In this document: positions 32,736 through 42,608 of the stretch, piece after piece
Layout of the letters: the number at the start of each line of letters is the position of its first letter
How positions within the stretch are numbered: the stretch's first letter is position 1
NCBI RefSeq assembly: GCF_003946385.1
Contig: NZ_RHOE01000011.1
Coordinates: forward strand, 1 to 57,550
Length of the DNA stretch: 57,550 nucleotides
Source of the DNA: Loigolactobacillus zhaoyuanensis
GTDB lineage: Bacteria; Bacillota; Bacilli; Lactobacillales; Lactobacillaceae
Direction: 5' to 3'
Made by a program: the position numbers and the translations under genes
The notes under the pieces: generated by a model
Seen by the model: only the letters and a program-made list of their open reading frames with translations
Databases searched by the model: none
What the model was told of the DNA's origin: nothing

Positions 32736-33272
32736 TTAATTCTGCAATAAAGCCGCTAATTTCAACGTCGTATTGCGATTTCGGATCGTGACCGCCGGAT
32801 ACAAGTCTAGCGGCAATAACTTTGCGTACAGGCTACGCGAATAATTTTGCTTAGCGGGGGCAGTCCAAAATAGCGCGTGCTGCCCGTAATGAATTTGGTC
32901 GTAAATTAATTCTTGCTGCCGCAACGGCACTAACATTTCTGGCGTAAACGTTGGCAGGAAAAATAATGTATTGTGGCGCAGATCGCCTTCAGCACCCCAC
33001 CAATCTGGTGCTTGCGCTAGTTCCGCCAAATAGACGTCTTTTTCGATCACCAGCGCTGCTACCGGAAAATCGTATTGCGTCGCCAACAGCGTGGTCACCA
33101 CGGCTTGAGCTTCAACTAAGGGTAACGAACTATCAATTATCAAATTACCACTATTGATGTACGAGCGCACTTGATCAAATCCCAGTTCCGTCAGCTGCTG
33201 GCGTAACTCGGCCATGACCACTCGATGATTGCCACCAACATTAACGCCGCGCAGTAAAATTAAATAACGCAT
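32736..33272 (-). CDS. DUF1697 protein
   Basis: 178 aa, start at 33272 after AAAGGTGAG. It opens with YLILLRGVNVGGNHRVVMAEL, followed by SYINSGNLIIDS and ending in TIRNRNTTLKLAALL; these are the conserved parts of DUF1697, a common family without known function. No signal or membrane segment. It is 56 bases from the LysE-type exporter gene on the same strand. Confidence 0.85.
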   Translation of the reverse strand: MRYLILLRGVNVGGNHRVVMAELRQQLTELGFDQVRSYINSGNLIIDSSLPLVEAQAVVTTLLATQYDFPVAALVIEKDVYLAELAQAPDWWGAEGDLRHNTLFFLPTFTPEMLVPLRQQELIYDQIHYGQHALFWTAPAKQNYSRSLYAKLLPLDLYPAVTIRNRNTTLKLAALLQN

Positions 33273-33327
33273 CTTCTGCTCACCTTTCCATAACGGTCGC
33301 AATGACCTAAATAACTTTGCTTTAATT

Positions 33328-33942
33328 CTACCAAATTAATTGGAAAAATTCGCTGATCAGTTTTACCGCGTACAAAATAATGATCACGCCACAAATACGA
33401 TTCAGTAGTAGCAAAAATTTAGTCGTGAAACGATCACGCAGCCAAGAAATCAGTAACGTTAGCCCAGTGAACCACACCACTGAAGCCGTCATAACGCCAA
33501 CAATAAAAAAGTTAGCGGCTAACGGTGCCAATGAAGCCCGAAACGCACCTAATAATAGCGTGCCATCCAAAAGCGCCTGCGAATTCAGCCAAGCGATCGC
33601 AAAAGCGGCCATCGTCGCCCGCCAATAACTAAACTGCGTCGGCGCACTTTTTTGCAATTGTGGTGCTTGGGCGCGCATTAAACTGATGCCGATATAAAGT
33701 ACGATCAAGCTACCAACGCCGAGTACGACTAACTTTAGCCATGGTAGCCAGGTCAATAATTTACCGACGCCGTAAAAAGTTGCCAGCGCCAAGCTAATAT
33801 CAAAAAACGTTACGATTGCGGCCACCCGTAGTGCACGTCGCCGCGGTTGCGCCAGTGCCGTGTTGATCACAAATAAATTCTGTAAACCAATCGGGGCAAT
33901 ATAGGCGATGCCAAATAATAAACCTTGTAAATAATGAGTCAT
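33328..33942 (-). CDS. LysE/ArgO-family amino acid exporter
   Basis: 204 aa with about six membrane helices. The family start GLLFGIAYIAPIGLQNLFVIN is clear, with basic LAQPRRRA after helix 1, and SQALLDGTLLLG later. It probably exports basic amino acids. ATG 33942 has GAAGG nine bases upstream. The divergent MocR gene at 34066 is likely its regulator, as such regulators are often placed beside the transporter they control. Confidence 0.85.
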   Translation of the reverse strand: MTHYLQGLLFGIAYIAPIGLQNLFVINTALAQPRRRALRVAAIVTFFDISLALATFYGVGKLLTWLPWLKLVVLGVGSLIVLYIGISLMRAQAPQLQKSAPTQFSYWRATMAAFAIAWLNSQALLDGTLLLGAFRASLAPLAANFFIVGVMTASVVWFTGLTLLISWLRDRFTTKFLLLLNRICGVIIILYAVKLISEFFQLIW

Positions 33943-34065
33943 CCCAACCAACCTTCTCTAGTCATTCTTTTATTTTCGCTGTTAATTGGTTATTATAGAG
34001 ATAAATTTAGCGGCTGCACCCAACCAAATCTAAAATATTGACCCAACCATTGCAAAGGAGCCATC

Positions 34066-35475
34066 ATGGAAATTACCTGGCAGCCTGATCCACAATCGAC
34101 AGTCCCATTATATCAACAAATCAGCGCCTATTGTCGCCAACAAATTCAACAAGGTAACTGGTTGGTTGGCGACAAGTTACCGGCTCAACGACTGCTGGCA
34201 CAGCAATTTGGTGTTAATCTCAGCACCATCATCACGGCATTAAACAATTTACAAGCGGACGGTATTTTGACCAGTGCTTACGGTGACGGAACCCGCGTTG
34301 CCAGCAATACTTGGTCGTTAGCGTTAGACTGGCAGCCCTATTTAGATGGCCAATTTAACGCCAACTTACCGACGATCCAAACCATTAATCGATTGGAAAA
34401 CAAGCATTATTTACGCCTTAGTACCGGCGAATTAGCGCCAGAATTATTTCCACGGCGGTTAGTTCAAACAACATTACAAACGATCACCCCACAAGTCACC
34501 CAACTGAATTATTTAGAGCCACTTGGCGCGCTGAACTTACGGCAAGCGCTGGCCAAGCGACTACAATGCTGGCAGATCAACGCGCAACCAGAAAACATTT
34601 TGATCACCTCTGGCTCATTGCAAGCGCTGGAGCTTATTTCCGTGGCGCTGCTCAAACCCGGCGCGACCATTTATACTGAAGCGGCTACCTACCTAAACTC
34701 ACTGCAGGTGTTCCAATCAGCCGCAGCTACCTTGAAAGGGGTTGCCCAAGATGATGCCGGCTTGTGCTACTGGCAGATTCCGCCAAGCGCGACCACGCAG
34801 CAATTACTTTACACAATCCCCAGTTTTCAAAACCCTACTGGAAGTGTGATGACGCGCCAACGACGCCAACAATTATTACAATTTGCGCAAAAGCATCAAT
34901 TACCGATCATCGAAGATACCGCCTATCAAGATTTATGGTTGGAAACCCCGCCACCCCTGCCACTAAAAGCGCTCGATCAGGCCAACAACGTTCTATATTT
35001 AGGTACGATCTCGAAAACATTGGCCCCTGGCTTACGCCTAGGTTGGATCGTCGGCCCAACTGCCGTTATTCGCCGGCTAAGTGATGTGAAAATGCAAACC
35101 GATTATGGCGCAAGTTCACTGGCGCAACAACTGTTGGCGACGTTACTGGCTGATTCTGCTTACGACAGCTATCTAACTGAATTACGCCAACAACTGCGGC
35201 AACGACGTGATGCCGCGCTAGCTAGTTTGACCAACCATTTAGCCGCCGTAGCCACTTGGCAAGTACCGCGTGGTGGCTTTTATATTTGGCTAAAATTAAA
35301 TCCAGTAATCAATATTGAGCGGTTATTTCAAGCGGCGCTTAAACAACATATTCTGTTTAACCCCGGCAGTATTTATGGTGAGCAGCAGGCGATTCGCCTG
35401 TCTTTTGCCTATATAACACCGGCCGAATTTGAACGTGGTATTAAGGAACTTGCGCAACTGATCAAGCGCGCTTGA
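34066..35475 (+). CDS. MocR/GntR-type regulator with aminotransferase domain
   Basis: 469 aa. Residues 1-75 are a GntR winged helix (PLYQQISAYCRQQIQQGNW, LPAQRLLAQQFGVNLSTI). The remainder is a fold-type I aminotransferase: ITSGSLQALELIS, IPSFQNPTGSVM, EDTAYQDLWL, and the PLP lysine in LGTISKTLAPGLRLGWI. Such proteins sense pyridoxal phosphate or amino acids and act as activators or repressors. The 123-base gap to the divergent exporter gene should hold both promoters. Strong AAAGGAG before ATG 34066. Confidence 0.9.
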   Translation: MEITWQPDPQSTVPLYQQISAYCRQQIQQGNWLVGDKLPAQRLLAQQFGVNLSTIITALNNLQADGILTSAYGDGTRVASNTWSLALDWQPYLDGQFNANLPTIQTINRLENKHYLRLSTGELAPELFPRRLVQTTLQTITPQVTQLNYLEPLGALNLRQALAKRLQCWQINAQPENILITSGSLQALELISVALLKPGATIYTEAATYLNSLQVFQSAAATLKGVAQDDAGLCYWQIPPSATTQQLLYTIPSFQNPTGSVMTRQRRQQLLQFAQKHQLPIIEDTAYQDLWLETPPPLPLKALDQANNVLYLGTISKTLAPGLRLGWIVGPTAVIRRLSDVKMQTDYGASSLAQQLLATLLADSAYDSYLTELRQQLRQRRDAALASLTNHLAAVATWQVPRGGFYIWLKLNPVINIERLFQAALKQHILFNPGSIYGEQQAIRLSFAYITPAEFERGIKELAQLIKRA

Positions 35476-35479
35476 ACGC

Positions 35480-35508
35480 AAAAAAGACATCTGTAAGATG
35501 TCTTTTTT
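35480..35508. terminator. Bidirectional terminator between mocR-like and UPF0210 genes
   Basis: AAAAAAGACATC and GATGTCTTTTTT form a perfect 12-base stem around TGTAA, between two convergent genes. Confidence 0.92.
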
Positions 35509-35515
35509 AGTCCGC

Positions 35516-36859
35516 TTAATTCTTAAATGAATGAATTGGCGCTGGAATGTGCCCACCGCGAGCGATTAAAGCGGCGGAAGAGGCGGTGTTCACCGGCATT
35601 ACTGGTGAACGGCCCAGTAAACCGCCAAACTCAACACTATCACCGACTTTGGCGCCCACCGCTGGTATTACCCGCACAGCTGTCGTTTTGTTATTGATCA
35701 TGCCGATGGCAGCTTCATCGGCGATCATGGCTGCAATCGTGGTGGCTGGCGTATCGCCGGGAATGGCGATCATATCCAAGCCCACTGAACAAACTGCCGT
35801 CATAGCTTCTAATTTCTCTAAATTCAGCGCGCCACTGGTAGCCGCAGCAATCATTCCCTCATCTTCAGAAACAGGAATAAAGGCGCCGGATAAGCCACCA
35901 ACTTGATTACACGCCATAACGCCACCTTTTTTAACGGCGTCATTTAACATGGCTAGCGCGGCAGTAGTCCCATGTGTGCCGACGGTTTCTAAGCCGATTT
36001 CTTCGAGGATCCGCGCTACCGAGTCCCCAACTTTTGGCGTTGGTGCCAGTGATAAATCAACGATCCCAAATGGCACGTCCAATCGTTCCGCTGCAATATG
36101 GCCGACTAATTGACCGACGCGCGTGATTTTGAAGGCCGTTTTCTTGATGGTTTCCGCCACCACGTCAAAGGGTTGGCCTTTAACCTTTTCCAGTGCCCGC
36201 TTAACGACGCCAGGGCCACTAACGCCAACGTTGATCACAACATCAGCTTCGCCGACACCATGGAAAGCGCCGGCCATAAATGGATTATCCTCAACAGCAT
36301 TAGCGAAGACGACTAACTTTGCTGGTGCTAGTGGCGAAAGCGCGGCGGCAGCCTTCACAACCTCACCCATATCGCGAACAGCATCCATATTGATACCCGA
36401 CTTGCTGGAACCAACATTGACTGAGCCACAAACAAATTCGGTTTGGCTCAAAGCTTTGGGAATTGAGTGAATTAAAATCTCATCACCTTTTTGGTAACCT
36501 TTTTGAACTAACGCAGAAAAACCACCGATAAAGTTTACGCCAACTTTTTTTGCGGCACGATCCAAAGCTTGAGCAAAGGGCAGATAGTCCGTTGCGCTTG
36601 TGGCTGCGCCAATAATGCTGATCGGCGTTACCGCAATTCGTTTATGAATGATTGGGACACCATATTCAGCTTCAATAGCAGCCGCAACTTCAACTAAATG
36701 CGCTGCCTTGGTCGTGATTTTTTGATAAATTTTATCGCAAGCACGTTCAATATCGGGATCGATACAATCAAGTAGCGAAATACCCATGGTGATCGTACGA
36801 ATGTCCAGATTTTCCTCATCGATCATGCGAATAGTCTCTAATATTTGGCTAGTTTCCAA
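35516..36859 (-). CDS. UPF0210 (DUF711) family protein
   Basis: 447 aa, TTG start with GGAGGT eight bases upstream. The sequence [20 protein letters not shown] and [31 protein letters not shown] mark UPF0210/PFL-like proteins. These are related to glycyl-radical-type barrels by structure but lack a known reaction. It follows an ACT-domain gene by 15 bases; this pair is conserved in many Firmicutes, which suggests an amino acid-controlled metabolic role. Confidence 0.9.
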   Translation of the reverse strand: METSQILETIRMIDEENLDIRTITMGISLLDCIDPDIERACDKIYQKITTKAAHLVEVAAAIEAEYGVPIIHKRIAVTPISIIGAATSATDYLPFAQALDRAAKKVGVNFIGGFSALVQKGYQKGDEILIHSIPKALSQTEFVCGSVNVGSSKSGINMDAVRDMGEVVKAAAALSPLAPAKLVVFANAVEDNPFMAGAFHGVGEADVVINVGVSGPGVVKRALEKVKGQPFDVVAETIKKTAFKITRVGQLVGHIAAERLDVPFGIVDLSLAPTPKVGDSVARILEEIGLETVGTHGTTAALAMLNDAVKKGGVMACNQVGGLSGAFIPVSEDEGMIAAATSGALNLEKLEAMTAVCSVGLDMIAIPGDTPATTIAAMIADEAAIGMINNKTTAVRVIPAVGAKVGDSVEFGGLLGRSPVMPVNTASSAALIARGGHIPAPIHSFKN

Positions 36860-36874
36860 TCTGCGGCACCTCCG

Positions 36875-37144
36875 TTAAATTTTGTGCATTGCGTCAAAAA
36901 TTTCTTCTCGCTGAATACGAATTTGCACACCTAAGCGACTGCCGAGCTCATTCAAGCGCGCGCGAACTTGTTCAAAGTCCACCTTGTTTTGCGGCATTTC
37001 ACACATTAACATCATCGTAAAATTCTGTTGCATAATGGTTTGGCTCATGTCAACGATATTAAAATTTAATTCCGCCAACGTCGCACTTACACCAGCCACG
37101 ATTCCTACTTTGTCTTGTCCAATTACGGTTAATACTGCACGCAT
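36875..37144 (-). CDS. ACT domain protein (UPF0237)
   Basis: 89 aa, a single ACT domain starting RAVLTVIGQDKVGIVAGVSA with the amino-acid-binding Gly-rich turn; the family is UPF0237. It probably binds an amino acid and regulates the UPF0210 partner, whose gene begins 15 bases downstream. AAAGAGGTGG precedes ATG 37144. Confidence 0.9.
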   Translation of the reverse strand: MRAVLTVIGQDKVGIVAGVSATLAELNFNIVDMSQTIMQQNFTMMLMCEMPQNKVDFEQVRARLNELGSRLGVQIRIQREEIFDAMHKI

Positions 37145-37220
37145 AAAATGACCACCTCTTTATATTTGATAGACTTAATTCTAATCTTTAACTCATTAAA
37201 TTGCCATTTTATTTCAAAAT

Positions 37221-37254
37221 AAAAAAGCAGCAAGCCAAAAATTTGGCTTACTAC
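37221..37254 (-). terminator. Terminator after the PRPP synthetase gene
   Basis: On the minus strand AGTAAGCCAAA pairs with the TTTGGCTTGCT side and six T follow, six bases after the stop. Confidence 0.75.
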
Positions 37255-37259
37255 CTTAA

Positions 37260-38237
37260 TTAATCTTCATTTTCATCGGCAATTGTATGAAATAGTTCAT
37301 CGATCGGTTGATCGTTGTGGATCAATTTAATTGCCTGACCGATCAATTCGCCAACAGAGACAACCGCTAACTTAGCAAATTGTTTTTCCGGTGGAATCGC
37401 AATTGAATCGGTGACCACCACTTGCTCCACCGCAGAGGCCTGCAATTTAGCCGTTGCGTTGTCAGAGAAAACAGCGTGCGTGCCGGTAGCGTAAACTTTA
37501 GTTGCGCCGGCTCGCTTCAAAGCATCCACCGAACTAATAATACGGTGGCCAGTATCGATCATATCATCGACCACGATCGCCTTTTTACCAGCAACGTCAC
37601 CGATAATACTTAAGTTTTCACCAGATGTCGCTGTTTGACGGCGGTCAATAATGGCGATTGGCGCGCCACCTAGTAAGGTAGCCATTTGCCGTGAACGTGC
37701 GACACTACTGTGATCAGGTGAAACCACCACCACGTCAGTTAAACCGCAGGCCTTAAAGTAATTAGCCAATAATGGTGCGGCCTGTAAATGATCAACGGGA
37801 ATATCGAAGAAACCTTGGAGCTGTGCTGCATGTAGATCTAAGGCAATCACACGAGTTGCGCCATCCATTTGCAATAGATTAGCGATCAACTTCGCTGTAA
37901 TGGGTTCCCGTGAGCGCGCTTTGCGATCTTGCCGCGAATAACCGTAATAAGGAATGACCACGTTAATAAATTTAGCACTAGCGCGGCGTAGCGCATCGAT
38001 CATGATCATGAGTTCCATCAAACTTTGGTTGATCGGATCAGAAATTGCCTGAATGACGAACACTTCATCGCCCCGAATACTTTCTTCAAGGTTGATCTGA
38101 ATCTCACCATCACTAAATTGTTTAACCGATGTCTTCGCCAGCTGCACACCAGCCGCCGCGGCAATCTTATCCGCTAATGGCCGATTAGCGTTTAGTGCGA
38201 TCAGCCTGAGCTGCGGGTCCAAATTATGTTCTGCCAT
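37260..38237 (-). CDS. prs: Ribose-phosphate pyrophosphokinase
   Basis: 325 aa. [16 protein letters not shown] and [20 protein letters not shown] at the N-terminus, [21 protein letters not shown] as the regulatory loop, [13 protein letters not shown], and the PRPP-binding loop [12 protein letters not shown]. It makes PRPP from ribose 5-phosphate and ATP. The acidic end DEDNED-like tail (ADENED) and divergence from the housekeeping form (PDHSS instead of PDHGG) suggest the second PRPP synthetase that many lactobacilli carry. ATG 38237 after CGGAGGG. Monocistronic, with its own terminator. Confidence 0.92.
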   Translation of the reverse strand: MAEHNLDPQLRLIALNANRPLADKIAAAAGVQLAKTSVKQFSDGEIQINLEESIRGDEVFVIQAISDPINQSLMELMIMIDALRRASAKFINVVIPYYGYSRQDRKARSREPITAKLIANLLQMDGATRVIALDLHAAQLQGFFDIPVDHLQAAPLLANYFKACGLTDVVVVSPDHSSVARSRQMATLLGGAPIAIIDRRQTATSGENLSIIGDVAGKKAIVVDDMIDTGHRIISSVDALKRAGATKVYATGTHAVFSDNATAKLQASAVEQVVVTDSIAIPPEKQFAKLAVVSVGELIGQAIKLIHNDQPIDELFHTIADENED

Positions 38238-38420
38238 GCTTGCCCTCCGTTTTTAAGGAATTACCTATCAAGAAAATAGTAGCATTTTACCCACTAAAAG
38301 CAAGTGGTTTTGGTAATATTTGATTGTAAAAAAGGCGCCTTAGCAACCCTATTCTTCTATTATGTCGGGGTAAAAACAGTTTTGCAAGTCTAGCTCAACT
38401 ATTTTACGATTCATTTTAAA

Positions 38421-38459
38421 CTAAAATAAAGACTACCAACAAAAATTCTGTCAGTAGTC
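38421..38459 (-). terminator. Terminator after the two-helix membrane protein gene
   Basis: On the minus strand GACTAC and GTAGTC pair around a longer loop and the sequence continues T-rich (TTTATTTTAG). Moderate strength. Confidence 0.55.
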
Positions 38460-38469
38460 CACTTGATAT

Positions 38470-39099
38470 TTATTTAGCTGGCTTCAAATAAATCACTGAT
38501 GAGTTTGGTACTCGAATCAGTGTGAAACGCATGGCTGTGCGGCCAGCGCGTAACCCTAATCCGTTGATCACCGTTGATTTATAGGTGGCGTGCATGGTCG
38601 CCGCATAAGTTTGTTCATACTTCTTATCCTGCTGCGCCAATTCTTTACGTGACCATGGATAATTGGTGGCGGTAACGTTGAGCGGTTTTGGCCCCGCCAC
38701 AACCGTTGCATTGCTGCTGGTTATCTGGTAGCGTGCGCCCTTTACCCAGTAAGTGTAATGCTGCAGCGGCTGCTTGCCATTACCATTTTCAACCTTAACA
38801 TCATAAAATTTACCGCCGATCGGTGTCATGACTAGCGGCTCATAGTCGTATTTTAGTGCGACCGCTGAGTTATCTTCCAAATCGACATCACGGAAAAAGG
38901 TTAAATAACTGGCGATTCCCAGTAATAAAACCGCGATGAGCACTAATACCGTGGATATGGTGAAGTCTTTACCGCTAAATTGATGTTGTTTTTTGACTAA
39001 ACGCCGCAGACGACGGCTACGAATATTGTGCAACGTAAACCAGATCACGCCCAACACGACTAGCCATAAGACAATACCAAATATATTCACTAATGCCAC
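38470..39099 (-). CDS. Two-helix membrane protein of unknown function
   Basis: 209 aa, GTG 39099 after AGGGGGG. Two N-terminal membrane segments (ALVNIFGIVLWLVVLGVIWF and FTISTVLVLIAVLLLGIAS) separated by a basic loop, then an extracytoplasmic or cytoplasmic domain of about 140 residues with an aromatic-rich beta look (YDYEPLVMTPIGGKFYDVKV, YTYWVKGARYQI). It resembles a lactobacillus-specific family that I recall being annotated LVIS_2131; that link is from memory. Function unknown; no operon partners. Confidence 0.65.
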   Translation of the reverse strand: MALVNIFGIVLWLVVLGVIWFTLHNIRSRRLRRLVKKQHQFSGKDFTISTVLVLIAVLLLGIASYLTFFRDVDLEDNSAVALKYDYEPLVMTPIGGKFYDVKVENGNGKQPLQHYTYWVKGARYQITSSNATVVAGPKPLNVTATNYPWSRKELAQQDKKYEQTYAATMHATYKSTVINGLGLRAGRTAMRFTLIRVPNSSVIYLKPAK

Positions 39100-39282
39100 G
39101 TTGTTCCCCCCTATGCTGTAGATCATCTAACTTCGCTACTGCTTGCTTCAATTTTACAACATTCGCTTCGTTTTACCAACTAAAGTCGTATTGATTTTAA
39201 GCAGTAGCTGTCCCTTTGATTATACCGGCAGATGTGGGGAATGACCACCAGAAATATTGCGCAGCGAAAACTAATGACAGTA

Positions 39283-39663
39283 CTATTCATGTAGTTCCAG
39301 TGGCAAGCCATCTGGATCAAAGAAAAAGGTCATCGCAGCACCATTTTCAGTGTCATAACGAATGGGCTCGGTGGCGATACCAAGTTGCTGTAATTCAGCG
39401 ACCGTTGCGGCCACATCAGCAACTTTAAAGGCCACGTGGCGCAGGCCTTGTGCTTCGGGATAACTGACGCGTTGCGGTGCGTTGGCTTTAATAAACAGCT
39501 CTAATTGCAGCGCGCCATTACTAACATCAAGTTTAATATCTGCTTGTTCAGCGCGCTTAACTTCATGTAGCGGCTGAAAACCAAGTAAATCGCAGTAGAA
39601 ATGTTTGCTTGCCGTGTAATCGGAACAAATGATTGCGATGTGGTGTAACTGATTTAATTGCAT
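39283..39663 (-). CDS. VOC (glyoxalase-like) family protein
   Basis: 126 aa, two beta-alpha-beta-beta-beta modules. Metal ligands appear as His in LHHIAIICSDY, Glu in LQLELF, His in LRHVAFKV and Glu in LPLELHE, matching the His/Glu/His/Glu pattern of glyoxalase I-like enzymes. It resembles the YaeR/GloA2 group. Substrate unknown. AAAGGCGG precedes the start; it is 36 bases from the amtB stop on the same strand. Confidence 0.85.
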   Translation of the reverse strand: MQLNQLHHIAIICSDYTASKHFYCDLLGFQPLHEVKRAEQADIKLDVSNGALQLELFIKANAPQRVSYPEAQGLRHVAFKVADVAATVAELQQLGIATEPIRYDTENGAAMTFFFDPDGLPLELHE

Positions 39664-39699
39664 AAAGTAGCCGCCTTTTTTGCTTTTATTTTACCATAG

Positions 39700-40998
39700 C
39701 TACTTATGATGATGCTGCAGTCGTGCCATTTGCCCTTTAAATTCAGCGCGATAGTTGCGAAAATCACGATCATTTTTGACCAAATAATCCACGCTTTCGC
39801 CGTGTTCACCCTGATCCAAACCTAGATCTTCTTCGGCGGCAGCGACTCGCATCGGCACCACTAACCGTAACAGGCTGATCAAAACAACACACATCACGGC
39901 AACAAAAATAATTGTTAGCACCGTGCCCAATAGCTGCATTCCAAGTAATTTGAAACCACCGCCATAAAACAGCCCATTTTCGGGAATTTTAGCGTTAACT
40001 GATTTAGTGGCAAAAAGCCCCGTAACGATGCTGCCCATAATACCACTAACGCCGTGACAGCCAAAAGCGTCTAAAGCGTCGTCCACACCAATGCGCGGCT
40101 TCAATACTGTAATAAAGGTATAGCTGGCGGCGACGGCTAAAATACCGATCCAAAAAGCCCCGGTCAGCGTTACGTAGCCCGCCGCAGGAGTAATGCCGAC
40201 CAAACCACACAGCGTGCCTGTGCAGACGCCAACCAAAGTGGGTCTACCTAACATAAAAATATCCACGGTCATCCAGGCGATCATCCCAGTAGCGGTAGCA
40301 ACTGTAGTGGTCAGCGCCGCCTGCAGCGCCACTGAATTAATTGCCAGCGCGCTACCAGCATTAAACCCATACCAACCGATCCACAAAATCGTCGTCCCTA
40401 GTAGCACCCACGGCAAATTATAATGCTGGATCGCTTGCCCATAATTATGACGGCGGCCTAAAAAGGCTGACAAAACAAATGCCGTGATCCCAGCATTGAT
40501 ATGCACCACCGTCCCGCCAGCAAAATCAATGATACCTAAATTTGCCAGTAACCCGTTGGCACTCCACACCATGTGGACCATGGGATAATAAACCAAGATC
40601 GACCACAAAATAATGAACCATAGCAAGAATTTAAAGCGAATTCGACCCACTACAGCACCAACGAACAACGCTGGTGTAATGATGGCAAACATCATCTGAA
40701 ACAACAGATAAACACCAGTGGGTAAGCCGTTCGCCAGTGTTTTATCCAACTTCACCTGAGCCAAGAAAAAGTGCTGCACCGTACCAATAAAGCCGCCGAT
40801 ATCGCTATGAAAGGATAGCTCGTAACCGACTGCGACCCACATTAAAATGGCGATCCCGCAGATGAAGAACACCGACAACATCGTATTGACTACGTTACGC
40901 CGCGAAACCAAGCCGCCGTAGAAAAAAGCTAATCCTGGCGTCATAAATAAGACTAAAATACTCGCTATCAGAATAAAAGCTGTGTTTGCTGTGTTCAT
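39700..40998 (-). CDS. amtB: Ammonium transporter AmtB
   Basis: 432 aa with 11 membrane helices expected. MTPGLAFFYGGLVSRRNVVNTM, then HMVWSANGLLANLGIIDFAGGTVVHINAG (split by me: GIIDFAGGTVVHINAG is the first pore His region), and FGCHGVSGIMGSI holding the second pore His. It conducts ammonium as NH3. No glnK gene is adjacent, which is unusual for bacteria generally though not rare in lactobacilli. The C-terminus ends HHHK. Monocistronic in appearance. Confidence 0.92.
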   Translation of the reverse strand: MNTANTAFILIASILVLFMTPGLAFFYGGLVSRRNVVNTMLSVFFICGIAILMWVAVGYELSFHSDIGGFIGTVQHFFLAQVKLDKTLANGLPTGVYLLFQMMFAIITPALFVGAVVGRIRFKFLLWFIILWSILVYYPMVHMVWSANGLLANLGIIDFAGGTVVHINAGITAFVLSAFLGRRHNYGQAIQHYNLPWVLLGTTILWIGWYGFNAGSALAINSVALQAALTTTVATATGMIAWMTVDIFMLGRPTLVGVCTGTLCGLVGITPAAGYVTLTGAFWIGILAVAASYTFITVLKPRIGVDDALDAFGCHGVSGIMGSIVTGLFATKSVNAKIPENGLFYGGGFKLLGMQLLGTVLTIIFVAVMCVVLISLLRLVVPMRVAAAEEDLGLDQGEHGESVDYLVKNDRDFRNYRAEFKGQMARLQHHHK

Positions 40999-41198
40999 CG
41001 AACCACGCCTTTCAACATTAACTTAATGTTAGAAATTATAACAGTAAATTTAGTCTTAAAACGTGTTTTTCTAATTTCAGAACAAATTTTTATGTGGAAA
41101 CGTTTTTTTGATGTCGGCTAATTTATCCGTAATTGCCTACAGCTGCTTGAAATCACCGGTTTAGTCTAGTCCCAGCTAAATGTTATATTTAGTCACGC

Positions 41199-41234
41199 AA
41201 AAAAAGAATCGCACTTAATTACAGTACGATTCTT
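41199..41234 (-). terminator. Terminator after ackA
   Basis: On the minus strand AAGAATCGTACT and AGTGCGATTCTT form a stem with one wobble, followed by seven T. Confidence 0.85.
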
Positions 41235-41246
41235 ATGAATCATCAG

Positions 41247-42452
41247 TTATAATGCCACGTCGTTATGGCCTAAGCGCATCACATCGCGGGCAATCATCAA
41301 TTCTTCATTAGTCGGTATCAATAAGGCGGTCACCTTTGAATCGGTGGTACTGATTTGACATTCTTTACCGCGAACATGATTCTGTTCAGGATCTAGTTCG
41401 ACACCGAAATAATGCAGCTGTGCCACAATATTTTCGCGTAGTTCAATGCCATTTTCACCACTGCCCGCCGTAAATACTAACGCGTCCAAGCCGTTCATCG
41501 TTGCTGCATAGGAACCGATGTATTTAACAACACGGTTAACGAAAATATCCAAGGCTTGTTGCGCTAGCTTATTTTCCGGCGCAGCATCTTCTAGATCGCG
41601 CTGATCTGGCGATAATTGAGACAAGCCCAGCAAGCCGGATTTATTGTTTAAAATGTCGATCATCGCCGCCATATCAGTGATGTGCAATTTACGCATCAAA
41701 TACGGTAACAATGAAACGTCAATGTCACCTGCACGTGTCGCCATGGTGATCCCTGCCAGCGGCGTGAATCCCATTGAGGTATCAACGGCGCGACCCCGAT
41801 CAAAAGCAGTGATCGATGAACCACTGCCTAAATGTAACGTGATCAATTTCAACTCACTTAGTGGCTTGCCTAACAATTCAGCGGCACGGGCGGCCACGTA
41901 GCGGTGGCTAGTACCGTGCGCACCATATTTGCGGGCACCATATTTTTGATAATATTCGTACGGAATGCTGTACAAGAAATTTTCCTGCGGCATTTCGGTA
42001 AATAGTGAAGTGTCAAAAACGGCGACTTGGATCACCCGCGGCAATAGTTTTTGGAACACCCGAATGTAGTAGGCCTGCGTTGGATTATGTAGCGGTGCAT
42101 ATTCGGCCAGCGCTTCGATTCGGCCCAGCGTTTGTTCCGTAATGACCACTGAATCCTTGAAGTCTTCGCCACCAGCCACCACGCGATGGCCGATCCCAGT
42201 GATTTCTTCAAAATGGTCAATGATGCCTAAATCTTTTAATTCTTCTAATAATAAGGTGGCAGCTAGATCATGGGTTTTGATATCGCGGGTCACTTTAAAT
42301 TTCTTCCCGTCGCCATATTTAGCGGTAAAAATTGAATCCGCCAACCCTAATCGATCGATCAGCCCTTCAGCCACAACTGTTTCAGCCGGCATATCAAATA
42401 ACTTCCACTTAAGTGTTGAGCTGCCGGCGTTGATTGCCAATACTTTTGCCAT
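41247..42452 (-). CDS. ackA: Acetate kinase
   Basis: 401 aa, standard length. The signature VLAINAGSSTLKWKLFD starts the protein, followed by GIGHRVVAGG, KYGAHGTSHRYVA with the catalytic His, HLGSGSSITA and GLDALVFTAGSGENG. It makes ATP and acetate from acetyl phosphate. CGGAGGAAA precedes ATG 42452. It is single here and may be one of two or more ackA copies, as usual in lactobacilli. Confidence 0.95.
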   Translation of the reverse strand: MAKVLAINAGSSTLKWKLFDMPAETVVAEGLIDRLGLADSIFTAKYGDGKKFKVTRDIKTHDLAATLLLEELKDLGIIDHFEEITGIGHRVVAGGEDFKDSVVITEQTLGRIEALAEYAPLHNPTQAYYIRVFQKLLPRVIQVAVFDTSLFTEMPQENFLYSIPYEYYQKYGARKYGAHGTSHRYVAARAAELLGKPLSELKLITLHLGSGSSITAFDRGRAVDTSMGFTPLAGITMATRAGDIDVSLLPYLMRKLHITDMAAMIDILNNKSGLLGLSQLSPDQRDLEDAAPENKLAQQALDIFVNRVVKYIGSYAATMNGLDALVFTAGSGENGIELRENIVAQLHYFGVELDPEQNHVRGKECQISTTDSKVTALLIPTNEELMIARDVMRLGHNDVAL

Positions 42453-42561
42453 ACGAATTTCCTCCGTCTTTGTTAACTTACCACGCGCGTGTCTGCGCGA
42501 ACTATACGCCTAATTCTAATCGAGTTCCAGCTATTTTTCAAGCGCTTACAAATATGCGCGT

Positions 42562-42596
42562 AAAAAAACTAGCTAGACGCTTGCAGGTCTAGCTAG
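42562..42596 (-). terminator. Terminator after the C69 dipeptidase gene
   Basis: CTAGCTAGAC and GTCTAGCTAG form a perfect ten-base stem, with seven T on the minus-strand side. Confidence 0.88.
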
Positions 42597-42608
42597 CTCG
42601 GTAACTTT